Assembly: GCA_963834135.1 (NCBI GenBank)
Contig: CAWIAN010000005.1
Location: 434,001 to 498,000, forward strand
DNA: 64,000 nucleotides
Direction: 5' to 3'
From: Bog-257 sp963834135
Lineage (GTDB): Bacteria; Acidobacteriota; Terriglobia; Terriglobales; Acidobacteriaceae
The stretch's first letter is position 1, and the number at the start of each line of letters is the position of its first letter. The notes beneath the pieces were generated by a model, which saw only the letters and a list, made by a program, of their open reading frames with translations, was not told where the DNA came from and did not search any database. Position numbers and translations under genes: made by a program. Below are positions 49,798 through 59,916 of this stretch, one piece after another.

Positions 49798-51021
49798 TCA
49801 TCGCCTGCGCCCACCGCCACCACCGCCGCGGTTACCACCGCCGCCTCCATAACTCTGACGCCCGCGACTGCTCTCGGCACGAGCGCCACCACCCGCACCA
49901 TACCCGCTGAACGCCCCAGTCTTCGTTCCCGGCGAAGCCGTCTGTCCGTATCCGCGGGAAGGGTTATTCGCAGGCCTGGCTGGGGCGCTCGGGGGCTTGG
50001 CCGCAGTGTTCTGTGGACGGTTGACGTTGTTATTGGTGGTGCGGTTGTTATTCACGTTGTTGCGGTTGACGTTGTTGTTATTTACGTTGTTCCGATTGAC
50101 GTTGTTGTTGTTAACGTTATTCCGGTTAACGTTATTGATGTTGACGTTGTTTTGATTAACCGTGGTCCGGTTGTAATTGTTTCGGTTGTAGTTATTGCGG
50201 TTGTAATTCGGGTTATACGGCGTTGGCCTGGCCCAGTTGCCGTTGTAGTAGCGGTTCCCGCCCGCATAAATGTTGCTCCGCGACACATAGACGTTTCGGT
50301 TGTAGACCACCGTGCCGCCGCGCCAGCCGCAATTCCAGTTGTTCCATCCCCATCCGCAGCAGCCACCGCTCATCGCCGCTCCGACCGCGATACCCACTCC
50401 GAACGAGAGGATGCTGGTTGCCACCAGCGCGCCGGTACTGTAGCCCGGAGGATAGTACGGCGTTCCGTACACGACCGTCGGGTTATAGGTGGGCACGTAG
50501 ACCACTGTCGGACTCGCCGGCTGAATAACGATGGTCTGGGGATCCTGCTGGACGACGGTCATCTGCGGCGTCGACTTTAGATTACCCGCCGCCTGGGCTT
50601 GAGCGCGAAGCCGTTGAACCGATGCCATAACGTCGGCCTGCTGGTTATAAAACGCGCTGCCCAAAGCCGACGTCCAAGACAGGTTGTTGGCCATGTTGTC
50701 GAGAACCGACGGGAACTGAGTCAGGGCTTGAACGCTGGGGTCCCATTGCTGCTGATTGACGGCGTCAACCAATGCCTGGCCTTGCAGATTCGAATTGGCC
50801 TTCAGCCACTGATCGGCATCCGAAACCTCGTTTGGATAAGTCGATGCCGCCAGAACCTGAGCCACTAGAGCATCGGGATACAACGCTATGGGAGCAACCA
50901 GGGCATCGATCTGGGTGGCCGTCAGATTCGCAGGAGGCGCTTCCTGCGCGTTGGCCGGCGAGGTTGCGAAGACGATTCCCCATGCTAGGAAGATGGCGAG
51001 AAACTGCTTTAAACGGACCAT
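49798..51021 (-). CDS. DUF3300 family exported protein with Asn-rich tract
   Basis: A 407-residue secreted protein: signal peptide (RLKQFLAIFLAWGIVFATSPA), the DUF3300 domain (IDALVAPIALYPDALVAQVL, QQWDPSVQALTQFPSVLDNM), a glycine/tryptophan-rich hydrophobic segment (~220-245), an Asn/Val/Arg low-complexity tract (~270-345, units such as NVNRNNVNNN) and a Gly/Arg-rich C-terminus. The tract is encoded by near-tandem GTT-rich DNA (50022-50200) that is prone to slippage. Start ATG 51021 follows GGAGCAGG. Likely co-transcribed with the DUF2950 gene. Confidence 0.85.
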   Translation of the reverse strand: MVRLKQFLAIFLAWGIVFATSPANAQEAPPANLTATQIDALVAPIALYPDALVAQVLAASTYPNEVSDADQWLKANSNLQGQALVDAVNQQQWDPSVQALTQFPSVLDNMANNLSWTSALGSAFYNQQADVMASVQRLRAQAQAAGNLKSTPQMTVVQQDPQTIVIQPASPTVVYVPTYNPTVVYGTPYYPPGYSTGALVATSILSFGVGIAVGAAMSGGCCGWGWNNWNCGWRGGTVVYNRNVYVSRSNIYAGGNRYYNGNWARPTPYNPNYNRNNYNRNNYNRTTVNQNNVNINNVNRNNVNNNNVNRNNVNNNNVNRNNVNNNRTTNNNVNRPQNTAAKPPSAPARPANNPSRGYGQTASPGTKTGAFSGYGAGGGARAESSRGRQSYGGGGGNRGGGGGGRRR

Positions 51022-51265
51022 GATGCCCTGCTCCAATCCATGGCTGCGGCCTGGGCCGAAGCCATTACAGAAATGCATCTACCGTGAATAACATGCGTTC
51101 TAGAACAATTGTGTGTTCAGGCAGCGAAATACTTCGCTGATCAACCATCGCCGTGCCACGTTGTGGGACGCGCGGTGCGAGTGATCCAGCTGGCGCGCTC
51201 CAATTGTAGTGACTTCAGACAAGTTGCGAAAGTGGTTTGTAAGCGAGCGTAAGTGAGTAGTGATG

Positions 51266-51760
51266 CTACCGCAAACGTGGGAAGCCTCGATCACGGAAGT
51301 CGCGGAAGGATTTTCGACGTGCCCTCCCTTCATCCCAGGTGAAGGCACCTTTCAACAAGCTGAACCGCATTGCACCGCCGGATGCCGAAGGTACAACGCT
51401 CAGGATGTCGAAACGGCAAGCGGGTCTTGCGGACAAGTGCCGCAAGTAACGTTTCGCGACGGACAGGATGTGTTGCTGCTTGTCGCGTGTAACCGCAGTC
51501 GATGGCGGTGCGAAGCTGACATCTGTTCGAGTCTTGACTTCGACGAAGCACAGGACCTCGCCATCCCATCCGACGAGGTCAATCTCGCCGTGGTCGTGCG
51601 GCGCGCGAAAATTTGTGGCCACGATGCGATAGCCGAGCTGCTGAAGATGGAAACAGGCCTCAGTCTCTCCCCGGGATCCAAGGTTAAGATGGCTCGGCTT
51701 ACGGTCCGAGTCCGCTGCCATCTTTTGAATGCCACGGACCAGAAATCGAGTAATCCACAT
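51266..51760 (-). CDS. YraN/UPF0102 family endonuclease-like protein
   Basis: The 164-residue product contains the YraN core: LGSRGETEACFHLQQLGYRI, NFRAPHDHGEIDLVGWDGEV and LCFVEVKTRTDVSF, giving the restriction-endonuclease-fold signature GEIDL...EVKTR. The cellular role is not established. The start is uncertain: ATG 51760 gives a length near the family norm, whereas the frame continues upstream to 52135 through the divergent endonuclease IV gene. Divergent from nfo. Confidence 0.8.
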   Translation of the reverse strand: MWITRFLVRGIQKMAADSDRKPSHLNLGSRGETEACFHLQQLGYRIVATNFRAPHDHGEIDLVGWDGEVLCFVEVKTRTDVSFAPPSTAVTRDKQQHILSVAKRYLRHLSARPACRFDILSVVPSASGGAMRFSLLKGAFTWDEGRARRKSFRDFRDRGFPRLR

Positions 51761-51852
51761 GCGGGGTGACCAGTCTTCGATCAACTCTACCCTTGGCGGC
51801 AGGCGCGGCCCGTGATGTAGGTCACGCAAGCGCGTGTGACTCGGCAATTTCA

Positions 51853-51867
51853 TAGAATAAGGATGTG
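51853..51867 (+). promoter_or_regulatory. -10 hexamer TAGAAT six bases before the nfo GTG start
   Basis: TAGAAT (51853-51858), six bases (AAGGAT), GTG at 51865. Fourth instance of the arrangement at 3165, 8840 and 19595. The AAGGAT lies too close to the start to serve as a ribosome-binding site. Confidence 0.5.
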
Positions 51868-52800
51868 GAGAGTTCGGAGAAGCAAGAAAAGGACATTCTG
51901 AAACTGCTGCCCGCGTCAAAGCGCCCTCCCAAGCTGACGGCACGGCGAATCGGTATTCACACCTCAACTGCCGGTGGCGTTGAGAGTGCTGCCGAGCGTG
52001 CCTATCGCCTCGGGTGTAATACCTTTCAGATATTTTCCTCCAGTCCGCGGCAGTGGAAGCCGTACGCCCTGGGCGGCGCACAATGCGAAGAGATGAGTCG
52101 CCTGCGTGAGCGCTACGACCTAAAGCCATTGGCAATCCACGCTAACTATCTCGTTAACGTTGCCGGAGGGAATTCGGAGTTCCATGCCAAATCCATCGTG
52201 GCGTTCCGGGGCGAAGTCGAGCGTGCATTGGCGCTGTGCGCCCAGTTTCTTGTGCTTCATCCGGGATCGTTTCGCGGCAGCAGCCGCGAGGAGGGTTTGC
52301 GTCGCGCAGCCCTGGCGATCGAACAGGCAGTGGACGGCATCGACTTGGCCGCGGGCAATCTGCGAATTCTCATCGAGAACACGGCCGGCTCCGAGTTCTC
52401 CTTGGGCGGCAACTTCGAGCAGGTCGCTGAGCTGCTCTACCTGCTGAACAAAGTTGTGCCATCGGGAGCTTGCATCGACACCTGCCACACGCACGTTTCA
52501 GGTTATGAAATCGTCAGCGAGGAAGGCTTCGCCGACACCCTCGGTCAACTTGACCGCAGCGTCGGTCTCAAGAATGTTTGCGTCTGGCATTGCAACGACG
52601 CGAAGGCGGAACGTGGTTCGAAGCTCGACCGCCATCAGCATATCGGGAAGGGAAGCATCGGCCTGGCAACTTTCCGGCGCCTGCTGAACGATCCACGACT
52701 GACGAACGCGGCCTTCATTGCAGAAACGCCAATTGACGAGCCGCTGGACGATCTGATGAATGTCAATGCACTGAAAAAGTTGGTGCGCAAGGGCAGTTAG
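51865..52800 (+). CDS. nfo: endonuclease IV (AP endonuclease)
   Basis: A 311-residue TIM-barrel AP endonuclease that cuts 5' to abasic sites in base-excision repair. The metal ligands are in LAIHANYLVN, LVLHPGSFRG, LIENTAGS, CIDTCHTHVSGY, WHCNDAKAERGSKLDRHQHIG and FIAETPID, covering the nine conserved His/Asp/Glu positions of three zinc sites. The first ~30 residues are an extension of the usual N-terminus (RRIGIHTSTAGG starts at about residue 27). GTG 51865 is chosen from the promoter geometry. Confidence 0.92.
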   Translation: MESSEKQEKDILKLLPASKRPPKLTARRIGIHTSTAGGVESAAERAYRLGCNTFQIFSSSPRQWKPYALGGAQCEEMSRLRERYDLKPLAIHANYLVNVAGGNSEFHAKSIVAFRGEVERALALCAQFLVLHPGSFRGSSREEGLRRAALAIEQAVDGIDLAAGNLRILIENTAGSEFSLGGNFEQVAELLYLLNKVVPSGACIDTCHTHVSGYEIVSEEGFADTLGQLDRSVGLKNVCVWHCNDAKAERGSKLDRHQHIGKGSIGLATFRRLLNDPRLTNAAFIAETPIDEPLDDLMNVNALKKLVRKGS

Positions 52801-52832
52801 ATTGCGGATAAAGCTTGCGGCCATTCCAACGG

Positions 52833-54368
52833 TTACCTGCAGCCGTCGTTGACCACGCGTTTGACGGACCAGACGCGCAGATCGTGTGGCGCCTCACCAA
52901 GTAATTGCACCGAGTAGTCGGGGTTCCCGGCAATTTTCTTTTGAAACCACTCGTACTCGGGATTATCGAGAACGAGAAAGCTGTCGAAGGCGCAAGTTAA
53001 CTCGCCGTCGTCGACGATTCGGTCGGTCGAATATCCGGATTCTTTGGCGTTGCGCATGAGTTTGTACTCAACCGTCATGCCCCGGCTAGCGGATTGCGAG
53101 GCTGCATCCCAGTCAAGCGGATAGTAATACGGCCGAGATGGCCGGTGAGACAGGTAAGTCAAAGACAAGAACATCTGTGCGTCGGTGACGATGATGGGAA
53201 CACCAGCAGGTAGATTTTGATCGATTGCGAGGAAGCGCTTATCGTCCAGCTTTTCCGCGCTCCCGATGGGCCATCCCAGAAAGAGAACAAACAGCAGTAT
53301 CCAGGCCACTCTAAGAGCACGGCCGGAATGAACCTTCCGGAGCCGCGAGTCGAATAGGCCGGTGACCACGGTCGCGACTCCAATCAAACTTGGCATGAAA
53401 TAGCGGTTCAGGAAAAAGGAGGACTCTCCCACCGACAGCAGGGCAACGATTAACGGCGGGACAAGATACGCAACTCCGCACGTCAGCAAGGCAAGCGAGT
53501 CCTTTGGGACAGAGTGCATCTGTTCCGCTGGGCGCGCCAGAGCGGTGAGAGCAATGACGAAGAGGATGCCGAAAAGCAGGCAAGGGGACGAGCACGAATA
53601 GAACGACAAGACATCGCTGAAGGTCAGCGGTGGCAGCCAATTATGCGGTACGGCAACATCGTGCAGCCGGATGATCGGCATTACCCAGATCAACAGGATC
53701 AGCCACGAACCGGCGAGCATGAGGTATAGCCGCAATCGCAGTTCGCCCCAGCGATAGTCCGAAAGGAAGAGCGCGTAAATGGCTACCACGCTGTAGAAGA
53801 TCCCGAAAGGATGCGACATGATCAGGGCAGCGTGAGCGGCAATCGCGCCTGTCAGCAGCTTCCAGCCAGGTTGAGACACTTGCCAGAGGCGAGAATGCAG
53901 GGCAAAAACCAGGGCGGCGCACGCCAAATAGAATCCGTAATATCTTGCCTGCGCGTTCTGCGTGAGTACCAGGACCGAAGTCATCGTCGTGGCCGTTATC
54001 CCCAGGCAGACAGCCATCAGCGAGTAGGTCTTGCGCAGTGTGCTCCACAGGAGAAGGACGCCGGCGCACACCGACAGCGAGGACAGCAAGCGCAAACTTA
54101 ACAAACTCACGCCGAATAGCCGACCCCATCCATACGCCACCAGGTAATAGAACGGCATACCACCATCAGCGGCATGAGCCAATCCGTGCATCATATGTAA
54201 AAGCTTTCGGTCGCCAAGCAACTGGAGGGTGAAACCCTCATCCAGCCACATATCTTTGCGGGCGGCGCTGAGTAAACACGAGCTGAGTAGAATGCAAACC
54301 AACGAGAGGGGAGCAACACGGTCCAGCCAACGTGATGTCGGCTGCGATACCTCGCCCGTAGCCTTCAA
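52833..54368 (-). CDS. GT-C family membrane glycosyltransferase (ArnT/PMT-like)
   Basis: A 511-residue protein with about 10-12 membrane helices. The first extracytoplasmic loop carries the acidic motif in KDMWLDEGFTLQLL, the catalytic DE pair typical of ArnT/PMT/DUF2029-type transferases that use polyprenyl-phosphate sugars. The soluble C-terminal ~120 residues lack known motifs. The acceptor is unknown. It converges with nfo (32-bp gap) and is divergent from leuS. Confidence 0.75.
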   Translation of the reverse strand: MKATGEVSQPTSRWLDRVAPLSLVCILLSSCLLSAARKDMWLDEGFTLQLLGDRKLLHMMHGLAHAADGGMPFYYLVAYGWGRLFGVSLLSLRLLSSLSVCAGVLLLWSTLRKTYSLMAVCLGITATTMTSVLVLTQNAQARYYGFYLACAALVFALHSRLWQVSQPGWKLLTGAIAAHAALIMSHPFGIFYSVVAIYALFLSDYRWGELRLRLYLMLAGSWLILLIWVMPIIRLHDVAVPHNWLPPLTFSDVLSFYSCSSPCLLFGILFVIALTALARPAEQMHSVPKDSLALLTCGVAYLVPPLIVALLSVGESSFFLNRYFMPSLIGVATVVTGLFDSRLRKVHSGRALRVAWILLFVLFLGWPIGSAEKLDDKRFLAIDQNLPAGVPIIVTDAQMFLSLTYLSHRPSRPYYYPLDWDAASQSASRGMTVEYKLMRNAKESGYSTDRIVDDGELTCAFDSFLVLDNPEYEWFQKKIAGNPDYSVQLLGEAPHDLRVWSVKRVVNDGCR

Positions 54369-54613
54369 GGATCAGCGCCTCCTGCCCGGTATCATAGGCC
54401 CGCGTTTGCAGAGGCAATAGTCCACGAATGTGGGAAGTCCTCTGGTGTGCACTCGCGCCTTGCGCCGAGGAAAAGTCAGTTGGCCCATACGCTTCTTGTG
54501 CATCTGATCTGTTGGCTGGAGATGTTGGCTGGTTCTTGAGAGTGCGGAACAGATTTCAGCACGCCGCAGGTTGTAGAATCGGAGTTTATCCCTGACTGAT
54601 CTAACGAGCGTAC

Positions 54614-57220
54614 ATGTCCAAGTCAAAAGCAGAGGCTGATGCCACTCAGCCGAACGTCCAAGTCGCTAATGCCGATAACGTGGCGGGCCGTCCGGACCGT
54701 TATGACCCGCAGTCCATCGAAAAGAAGTGGTTCGACCATTGGGCTGAAAATCCCGATCTCTACCGCTCCGAGCCCTCAACCTCGCCACGCAAGAAGTATT
54801 ACGTACTGGAGATGCTGCCGTATCCGTCCGGTGCGCTACACATGGGACACGTGCGCAACTATGCCATTGGCGACGCCCTGGCGCGCTACATGTGGATGCA
54901 GGGCTACAACGTGCTGCACCCTATGGGATGGGACTCATTCGGGCTGCCGGCGGAGAACGCCGCGATAGCCAATCAGACTCCGCCACGCGAGTGGACGCTA
55001 CGCAACGTCGCCGCCATGAAGCGGCAGATGAACCGCCTGGGATTTGCCTACGACTGGTCGAAAGAAGTTACAACCTGTCTGCCGGAGTATTACCGCTGGA
55101 ACCAGTGGTTTTTCCTGAAGTTCTACGAGCGCGGCCTGGCCTATCGCAAAAAGAGCAAGGTCAACTGGTGTCCGAAGTGCGCGACGGTATTGGCAAACGA
55201 GCAGGTGTTGTCTAGCGGCTGCTGCTGGCGACATGAGGACACACTGGTCGAACAGCGCGAACTGGAGCAATGGTTTCTGCGCATCACCAATTATGCCGAC
55301 GAACTGGTGCGCGACCTCGACAAGTTGCAGGGTTGGCCGGAGAAGGTCCGCACCATGCAGCGCAACTGGATCGGGCGGAGCGAAGGCGCGCTGGTTGAGT
55401 TCAACTTAGACGGCGTCGCCGGACCAGCGGGTGACAAGATCACGGTCTTCACCACGCGCATCGATACGATCTACGGCGCGACGTCGTTGCAATTGGCGCC
55501 AGAGCACCCCCTGATCACCGATCTCATCGCCAACAATCCCGAACTGCTGGCCAAGGTCGAAGACTTGATTGCTGAGCAGCGCAAAGCCAAAGAAGCCGGC
55601 GACATCGGCGCCATTGAAAAGCACGGTGTCTTCACCGAGCGATACGCACTGAACCCGTTCAACGGCGAGCGGGTGCCTATCTGGGCATCCAACTACGTGC
55701 TGCTGGATTACGGTACAGGCGCGATCATGTCTGTGCCTGCGCACGACGAACGCGATTACGAATTCGCCAAGAAGTACGACCTGGAAATCAAAGTTGTCAT
55801 TTATCCCAGGCGCGAGGGTGATGCCACCGACGGTGAGCCCAACGAGCCGATTCTGCCGTTCGTCGAAAAAAATAGTCTGTTGATGAACTCAGGCGAGTAC
55901 AGCGGAATGGCCAGCGACGAGGCTATCGACAAGATGTCGACGTTCGCCGAAGAGCACGGCTTCGGCAAAGCTACGGTGACCTTCCGTCTGAAAGACTGGG
56001 GCATTAGCCGGCAGCGCTACTGGGGCACGCCGATTCCGATGATCTACTGCCCGTCGTGCGGGATCGTGCCGGTGCCTGAGAAAGACTTGCCCGTGCTGCT
56101 GCCCGAGAATGTCGAGATTACGCTGGCCGGCGGTTCGCCATTGGGCAAGGTGCCGGAGTTCGTGAACGTGAAGTGTCCGAAGTGTGGAGGCGATGCTCGT
56201 CGCGAAACCGACACCATGGATACGTTCGTCGATTCCTCCTGGTATTTCTACCGCTACACCGATCCGACGCTGACCATGAAGCCGCTGGACACAGACACTG
56301 TGGGATATTGGTTTCCCATCGACCAGTACATTGGCGGCGTCGAGCACGCAATCCTTCATCTGATCTATTCGCGCTTCTGGACCAAAGTAATGCGCGATAT
56401 GGGAATTGTGCATAACGAAGAGCCGGTCGAGCGGTTGTTCACACAGGGCATGGTGATCAAGGGCGGCGCCAAGATGTCGAAGAGCCTAGGCAACGTAGTC
56501 TCGCCCGACGACATGGTGGAGCGTTATGGAGCCGACTCCACCCGCATGTACACGCTCTTCGGCGGTCCTCCCGACCAGGATCTGGACTGGCAGGACGCCG
56601 GCGTCAAGGGGATCAGCGGATTTCTCTCTCGCGTCTACCGGTTCGTGTTGCGCAACGCCAAGCCTGATGATCCGGCATGGAACGCAGGCGGATCATCCGA
56701 AGTGTCCCCGGCAGCGCGCAAGATGCAGCGCAAACTTCACCAGACGATTCAACGCATTACTGACGATTTCAGCGGGCGGTGGCACTTCAATACTTCAATC
56801 TCTGCGCTGATGGAACTGGTCAATGAGATGTACGCGTACGAAGATGGCGTGCAGCGCGGAGGCGACGCGGCGCCCCTTTCTTTAGTGGCCGACACCCAGC
56901 GGAAAGTGGTTCTGATGCTGGCCCCGTTCGCTCCTTATCTCGCGCACGAGCTGTGGGAGATGTTGGGCGAGAACTCTGGCCTCCTGCGCGCGCCATGGCC
57001 GAAGTACGATCCGGCACTTGCAAAAGAAGAAGAGGTTGAAATCGCAATTCAGGTGAATGGCAAGATCCGCAGCCGTATTGTTGTGCCTGCCGACGCCGTC
57101 GAAGAACAGATTCGCGTCATAGCCTTGGCAGACGAAAAGGTGAAGGCCGCCATGGATGGCAAGGAGATCGTGAAGGTGTTAGTGGTCAAAGGCAGGCTGG
57201 TGAATATAGTGGTGAAGTGA
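54614..57220 (+). CDS. leuS: leucyl-tRNA synthetase
   Basis: The 868-residue class Ia synthetase charges tRNA-Leu. Motifs: PYPSGALHMGHVRNYAIGD (HIGH signature, ~75-93), WPEKVRTMQRNWIGRSEGA leading into the CP1 editing domain (TTRIDTIYGATSLQLAPEHP), SVPAHDERDYEFA, the WYFYRYTDP loop and KMSKS at 620-624. Length is typical. A TAGAAT at 54574-54579 would give a leader of about 28 bases. No T-box or other leader structure is seen. Confidence 0.95.
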   Translation: MSKSKAEADATQPNVQVANADNVAGRPDRYDPQSIEKKWFDHWAENPDLYRSEPSTSPRKKYYVLEMLPYPSGALHMGHVRNYAIGDALARYMWMQGYNVLHPMGWDSFGLPAENAAIANQTPPREWTLRNVAAMKRQMNRLGFAYDWSKEVTTCLPEYYRWNQWFFLKFYERGLAYRKKSKVNWCPKCATVLANEQVLSSGCCWRHEDTLVEQRELEQWFLRITNYADELVRDLDKLQGWPEKVRTMQRNWIGRSEGALVEFNLDGVAGPAGDKITVFTTRIDTIYGATSLQLAPEHPLITDLIANNPELLAKVEDLIAEQRKAKEAGDIGAIEKHGVFTERYALNPFNGERVPIWASNYVLLDYGTGAIMSVPAHDERDYEFAKKYDLEIKVVIYPRREGDATDGEPNEPILPFVEKNSLLMNSGEYSGMASDEAIDKMSTFAEEHGFGKATVTFRLKDWGISRQRYWGTPIPMIYCPSCGIVPVPEKDLPVLLPENVEITLAGGSPLGKVPEFVNVKCPKCGGDARRETDTMDTFVDSSWYFYRYTDPTLTMKPLDTDTVGYWFPIDQYIGGVEHAILHLIYSRFWTKVMRDMGIVHNEEPVERLFTQGMVIKGGAKMSKSLGNVVSPDDMVERYGADSTRMYTLFGGPPDQDLDWQDAGVKGISGFLSRVYRFVLRNAKPDDPAWNAGGSSEVSPAARKMQRKLHQTIQRITDDFSGRWHFNTSISALMELVNEMYAYEDGVQRGGDAAPLSLVADTQRKVVLMLAPFAPYLAHELWEMLGENSGLLRAPWPKYDPALAKEEEVEIAIQVNGKIRSRIVVPADAVEEQIRVIALADEKVKAAMDGKEIVKVLVVKGRLVNIVVK

Positions 57221-57221
57221 G

Positions 57222-57263
57222 TGGGCGTTTAGCGTTCGGCGATTAGCACTTGGCTGACGCCCA
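57222..57263. terminator. inverted repeat between leuS and the convergent kinase gene
   Basis: TGGGCGT (57222-57228) pairs with ACGCCCA (57257-57263) across a 28-base loop rich in TTAGC-like words. The position between convergent genes suggests termination, but the loop is long and no U-run follows. Confidence 0.3.
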
Positions 57264-57294
57264 TGCCGAACATATCTTTGACCACTCGGATTTT

Positions 57295-59901
57295 CTACTG
57301 CAGATGCGAGCTCACCTCTTGAGTGAGCTCGTCCATCTTTTGCTTCTGGTAGGCTTCCGCGTCGGAACGAGAGAAAACCGGCCGCACCGTATCCAGGTCT
57401 TTCTTTGCCAGTGCATAGTCCCCCTGTCGTAGCGCGATCTCCGCATTCGCCAAGGTCACACCCGCCCCCCAGTCCGGGTCACCGGTAAGCTGTGCGACGG
57501 CTTTCGCGTCGAGCCCCTGTAAGAATTGCGACGCTTCCGGTAGTTTGCCCAGCCCGATTAGGCAATTGGCCAGCGAGAGAGCCGTTCCCTGGGCCAAGGC
57601 CGACTGCGGTCCGAAGGCTTTGATCGCGGCGTCATGTGCTTTCCGAGCGTTAACCTCGCCTTCTTTCCAATGGTTCGCCCTGCACTGCCCGACGGACGCG
57701 TCCGAAAGAGTGGCGATCGAGTAAAACGAAAGCGGCCCTTGCTTAGTCGACGCGATGCCGTAAACGAGCAGATCATCCCGCACAGAATCGTCGAACAGGC
57801 CGATGCTGCCTTCGGATTGCGCTCGGGTTGCAAGCAACTGCATGGTGAGCTGATGGTCAGGGCCCAGCTTCGTCAGGAAGTCGGGATAGATGGCATTCGC
57901 TTCTTCCACCGCTTCGCGAAACTTCTTCTGAATCATGAACGCCTGCGCGAGGTTAAGTCGCACGCGCAGAACGTAAGGACTGTCAGGACCAACCGTAGTG
58001 GACAGCGGCGCGATCAACTCTCGCGCCAAACGCTCCGCCGTAGCCCCATCCCCCAGGCGGATGTAGGTGAACGCCAGGCGCTGTTTGAGATTGTAGCGGG
58101 CGACTTCATCGAATTCCGGCAAGGTTGCAGCGATGTCGGAAGCTTCCTTGAAATATCGGTTCGCCGATTTTGCATCGCTTTCAACCAGCGCGATCATGCC
58201 CTTGGCGGTAAGCAGCCATACCTGCAGGTCCCGGCGTGGATGATCGATCTTGGCAAGTAACGCTTCCTGATCGGCTACCAGCGACTTCGCCGTGGGTATG
58301 CCGCCAGCCTGAAAGCTCTTGGCCTCCATGGTCGCCCGTTGCAACTGCACTGCGATGGCATCCTGGGAGAGCGGTCCCTGCGTTTGCAGAAAGATATTGT
58401 GCGCCCGCTCATATTCAGAGCGCGCCTCAGCGAAGTTGCTGCGGTTGTCGAGCGCTTGCGCAATCGTCAAGTGGAGACGAGCTGCAACCTCCGGTTCCTT
58501 GGCGAACTTGCGATCAATGCTGGGAGAGGACTCCTTGATCGCGTCGAAAAGAGTTTCGGCAGCTTTGCCGCTTTGGAAAGGATTGCCACGGCCAAGTAGA
58601 TCATCGGCCAGAAATTGATTGACGGCGGTGGCTATAGCGGTTTCACGCGCAGCATGATCGCGCTCCCTGGCCAGTCGTAACGTGAAGAACACGATCAGTC
58701 CGATGACAATTGCAATCGCTGCGGCCGCCAGAATGACTGCCCGCCGATTGCGATTAACAAACTTTCCCAGCCGATAGCTCACTGTGTCCGGTCGAGCCTC
58801 AAGCGGCTCTCCGTTGAGATAGTGATCCACGTCGCGAATCAATGCTTCGACCGACGAATAGCGGCGCCGGGGATCCTTATGCATGGCCGTCAGGCAAAGC
58901 ACATCCAGATCAGACCACGCCGCTTTGGTCAGCGACTTGGTGTGTGCAGATTGATCTGGCTGGCTCGCCCTCTTCGCGGCAGCCGACGGCTTGCCTGGTT
59001 CGTGTTCCGCAATGATGGCGGTCGCTTCAGCGGGTGTGAGATTCGACAGATCAAAGGGAAGCTCCCCGGCTAGCAATTCGTAGAGAATCACGCCCAGCGA
59101 GTAAACGTCGGTACCGATGCCGACCCTGTCGCCACGCACTTGCTCAGGCGCGGCGTAAGCGGGCGTCATCATCCGCAACCCGGTCATGGTCTGGTCCACT
59201 GCCAGGTCAAGGCTTTCAATTTGTTTAGCGATGCCGAAGTCCAGCAGTCGAACACTGCCGTCAGCTCTCACCAGAATGTTCGATGGCTTGAGATCGCGAT
59301 GAATGACGGCGTGTGCGTGCGCGTGTTGCACAGCTTCGCAGACGGCTCGAAACAGTTTCAGGCGCTCGTGAACGGTGCAGTTGTGCTTACGGCAATATTC
59401 GGTGAGCGGAACTCCCTCGACATACTCCATCACGAAGAACGGAGTGCCGTCCTCCATGGTAGCGGCGTCGTACAAGCGTGCGATGGAAGGATGGTTCAGT
59501 TGGGCCAGAGTTCGCTGTTCGCTGGCAAAGCGCTCGCGCCGCGATGGTGAGAGCCACGCATCGCGCAGAACCTTGATGGCCACCTGGTCATGGAGCGCCT
59601 TGCGTTCGCCGAGATAAACGACGCCCATTCCGCCCTCGCCCAGTAATCTGAGGATGCGGTAGCCACCGAATTCCTTGGACAGTGGAGCAGGAACCGTCAA
59701 TGTCTTCTGCGCGAGCGCAGCTACGCCGTGGTCGAGGAGCGAGTTGCTGTCAGCATCCTGCTCCAGCATGGCTAATACCTCGGAGATCAGTTCCGGATCA
59801 TCGCTACACCGGTTGTCCAGGAATGGGCGCTGCTCGGCCGCGGGCAGGGTCACTGCATGATGAAACAGGTCCTGAATTAACTGCCAACGCGCAACGTCCA
59901 T
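57295..59901 (-). CDS. transmembrane Ser/Thr protein kinase with TPR-like C-terminus
   Basis: An 868-residue Hanks-type kinase: N-terminal ~80 residues with a helical module (WQLIQDLFHHAVTLPAAEQR), glycine loop LLGEGGMGVVYLGER, K110 in QVAIKVL, HRDLKPSN (H201, D203), LLDFGIAKQ, MMTPAYAAPEQVRG. A transmembrane helix lies at about 388-410 (VILAAAAIAIVIGLIVFFTL). The distal ~450 residues are all-helical, with TPR-like repeats (AQALDNRSNFAEARSEYERA, RLNLAQAFMIQKKFREAVEE). It follows the ECF sigma gene by 15 bp, so the two form an operon; this sigma-kinase pairing is common in Acidobacteria and Planctomycetes. Confidence 0.9.
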   Translation of the reverse strand: MDVARWQLIQDLFHHAVTLPAAEQRPFLDNRCSDDPELISEVLAMLEQDADSNSLLDHGVAALAQKTLTVPAPLSKEFGGYRILRLLGEGGMGVVYLGERKALHDQVAIKVLRDAWLSPSRRERFASEQRTLAQLNHPSIARLYDAATMEDGTPFFVMEYVEGVPLTEYCRKHNCTVHERLKLFRAVCEAVQHAHAHAVIHRDLKPSNILVRADGSVRLLDFGIAKQIESLDLAVDQTMTGLRMMTPAYAAPEQVRGDRVGIGTDVYSLGVILYELLAGELPFDLSNLTPAEATAIIAEHEPGKPSAAAKRASQPDQSAHTKSLTKAAWSDLDVLCLTAMHKDPRRRYSSVEALIRDVDHYLNGEPLEARPDTVSYRLGKFVNRNRRAVILAAAAIAIVIGLIVFFTLRLARERDHAARETAIATAVNQFLADDLLGRGNPFQSGKAAETLFDAIKESSPSIDRKFAKEPEVAARLHLTIAQALDNRSNFAEARSEYERAHNIFLQTQGPLSQDAIAVQLQRATMEAKSFQAGGIPTAKSLVADQEALLAKIDHPRRDLQVWLLTAKGMIALVESDAKSANRYFKEASDIAATLPEFDEVARYNLKQRLAFTYIRLGDGATAERLARELIAPLSTTVGPDSPYVLRVRLNLAQAFMIQKKFREAVEEANAIYPDFLTKLGPDHQLTMQLLATRAQSEGSIGLFDDSVRDDLLVYGIASTKQGPLSFYSIATLSDASVGQCRANHWKEGEVNARKAHDAAIKAFGPQSALAQGTALSLANCLIGLGKLPEASQFLQGLDAKAVAQLTGDPDWGAGVTLANAEIALRQGDYALAKKDLDTVRPVFSRSDAEAYQKQKMDELTQEVSSHLQ

Positions 59902-59916
59902 CTGACAACGGCGCCC

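Noticed and set aside
50022..50200. Possible CRISPR-like tandem repeat
   Set aside because: The repeats are contiguous Asn/Val codons inside the DUF3300 gene with no unique spacers.
51761..52135. Long N-terminal extension of the YraN-like frame
   Set aside because: It runs through the divergent nfo gene and its promoter, and has no family match.
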